In this document: one piece after another, positions 12,943-13,114 of the stretch
Layout of the letters: each line of letters starts with the position of its first letter
Position numbering within the stretch: position 1 is the stretch's first letter
Source: an uncultured Saprospiraceae bacterium
GTDB lineage: Bacteria > Bacteroidota > Bacteroidia > Chitinophagales > Saprospiraceae
Direction: 5' to 3'
NCBI GenBank assembly: GCA_937969485.1
Contig: CALBVQ010000049.1
Location: 1-13,114, forward strand
DNA: 13,114 nucleotides
Position numbers and translations under genes: made by a program
Notes under the pieces: model-generated
The model's database searches: none
Told to the model about the DNA's origin: nothing
The model's input: the letters and a program-made list of their open reading frames with translations, nothing else

Positions 12943-13114
12943 GTGAGTGATCTGAATGCCTTAATTGAGCAGTATGTGCAAAGTGATTCTATCAAGCAAT
13001 TGGCAGATTTACTTTTAGTAAAACAACAACGTCTTTTATTACAAGGAATAAAGGGTGCTCAGGATACCTTTGTCTTGCGAGGTCTATACGAAGCTTTTCC
13101 TCAAGCCAATCTAG
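12943..13114 (+). CDS. mfd: Transcription-repair coupling factor, N-terminal fragment (cut by window edge)
   Basis: Mfd displaces RNA polymerase stalled at DNA damage and recruits UvrA. Only 57 codons are in the window, but they read like the start of Bacteroidota Mfd: a short helix (NALIEQYVQSDSIKQLADLL), then LLLQGIKGAQDTFVLRGLYE (residues 31-50) and FPQANL. That is the family's LxGLxGSxxxxxxAALFE-hLFI opening of the UvrB-like domain. The start is GTG at 12943: an in-frame TAG lies five codons upstream (12928-12930) and there is no in-frame ATG nearby. A TACCTTTA box (12931-12938) ends 4 bp before the GTG, so either the message is nearly leaderless or the promoter lies further upstream. Helicase motifs lie off the right edge. 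Confidence 0.85.
   Translation, partial: MSDLNALIEQYVQSDSIKQLADLLLVKQQRLLLQGIKGAQDTFVLRGLYEAFPQANL

Overview
The window looks like a chromosomal segment of a low-GC member of the Bacteroidota, most likely Flavobacteriales. The evidence is the A-rich start regions without clear Shine-Dalgarno sites, promoter-like TAnnTTTG boxes (the Bacteroidota -7 element), a peptidyl-tRNA hydrolase with a lysine/glutamate-rich N-terminal extension, a short (80-residue) pterin-4a-carbinolamine dehydratase, and an Mfd start that reads like the Bacteroidota family. I cannot assign genus or species.

Layout. 1-777 (minus): pterin-4a-carbinolamine dehydratase followed by rsgA (ribosome assembly GTPase, cut by the window edge). 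Upstream of them, on the same strand, lie a promoter-like pair and a strong intrinsic terminator that no annotated gene explains; this is either a small RNA or an attenuated leader. 1076-2527 (plus): a 483-residue helical protein of a Bacteroidota family of unknown function. 2528-3783: about 1.25 kb without a credible gene, filled with decayed repeats. These include a 159-bp MITE-like element with 16-bp terminal inverted repeats and a TTA target duplication, a diverged relative of its core in opposite orientation, a degenerate ~50-bp repeat in two or three copies, and a GC-richer nested inverted repeat. 3784-6786 (minus): a compact operon pheS-hisS-pth with 0 and 3 bp between genes; all three products act on tRNA (charging of Phe and His tRNAs, recycling of peptidyl-tRNA). 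6832-8079 (plus): a divergent O-antigen ligase/polymerase-family membrane protein. 8153-8593 (plus): a small acidic cysteine-containing lipoprotein with its own promoter and terminator. 8675-9430 (plus): a methyltransferase-fold protein with a degraded SAM motif I. 9462-10352 (minus): a LysR-type regulator, divergent from a plus-strand cluster at 10717-12754. That cluster holds a small two-helix membrane protein, a Thermus/Rickettsia-type long isocitrate dehydrogenase and an 86-residue unknown protein, and ends in a strong terminator. 12943-end (plus): the beginning of mfd, with a GTG start.

Most of the window is housekeeping and ordinary. The parts worth a second look are the unexplained minus-strand terminator before the dehydratase and its sequence resemblance to the hairpin after the 483-residue gene; the repeat-rich 2.5-3.8 kb region; the isocitrate dehydrogenase, whose coenzyme-site residues are of the NAD type on a scaffold usually labelled NADP-dependent; and the divergent LysR arrangement with a T-N11-A palindrome. 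I saw no CRISPR array, intact insertion sequence, prophage, tRNA or rRNA gene.
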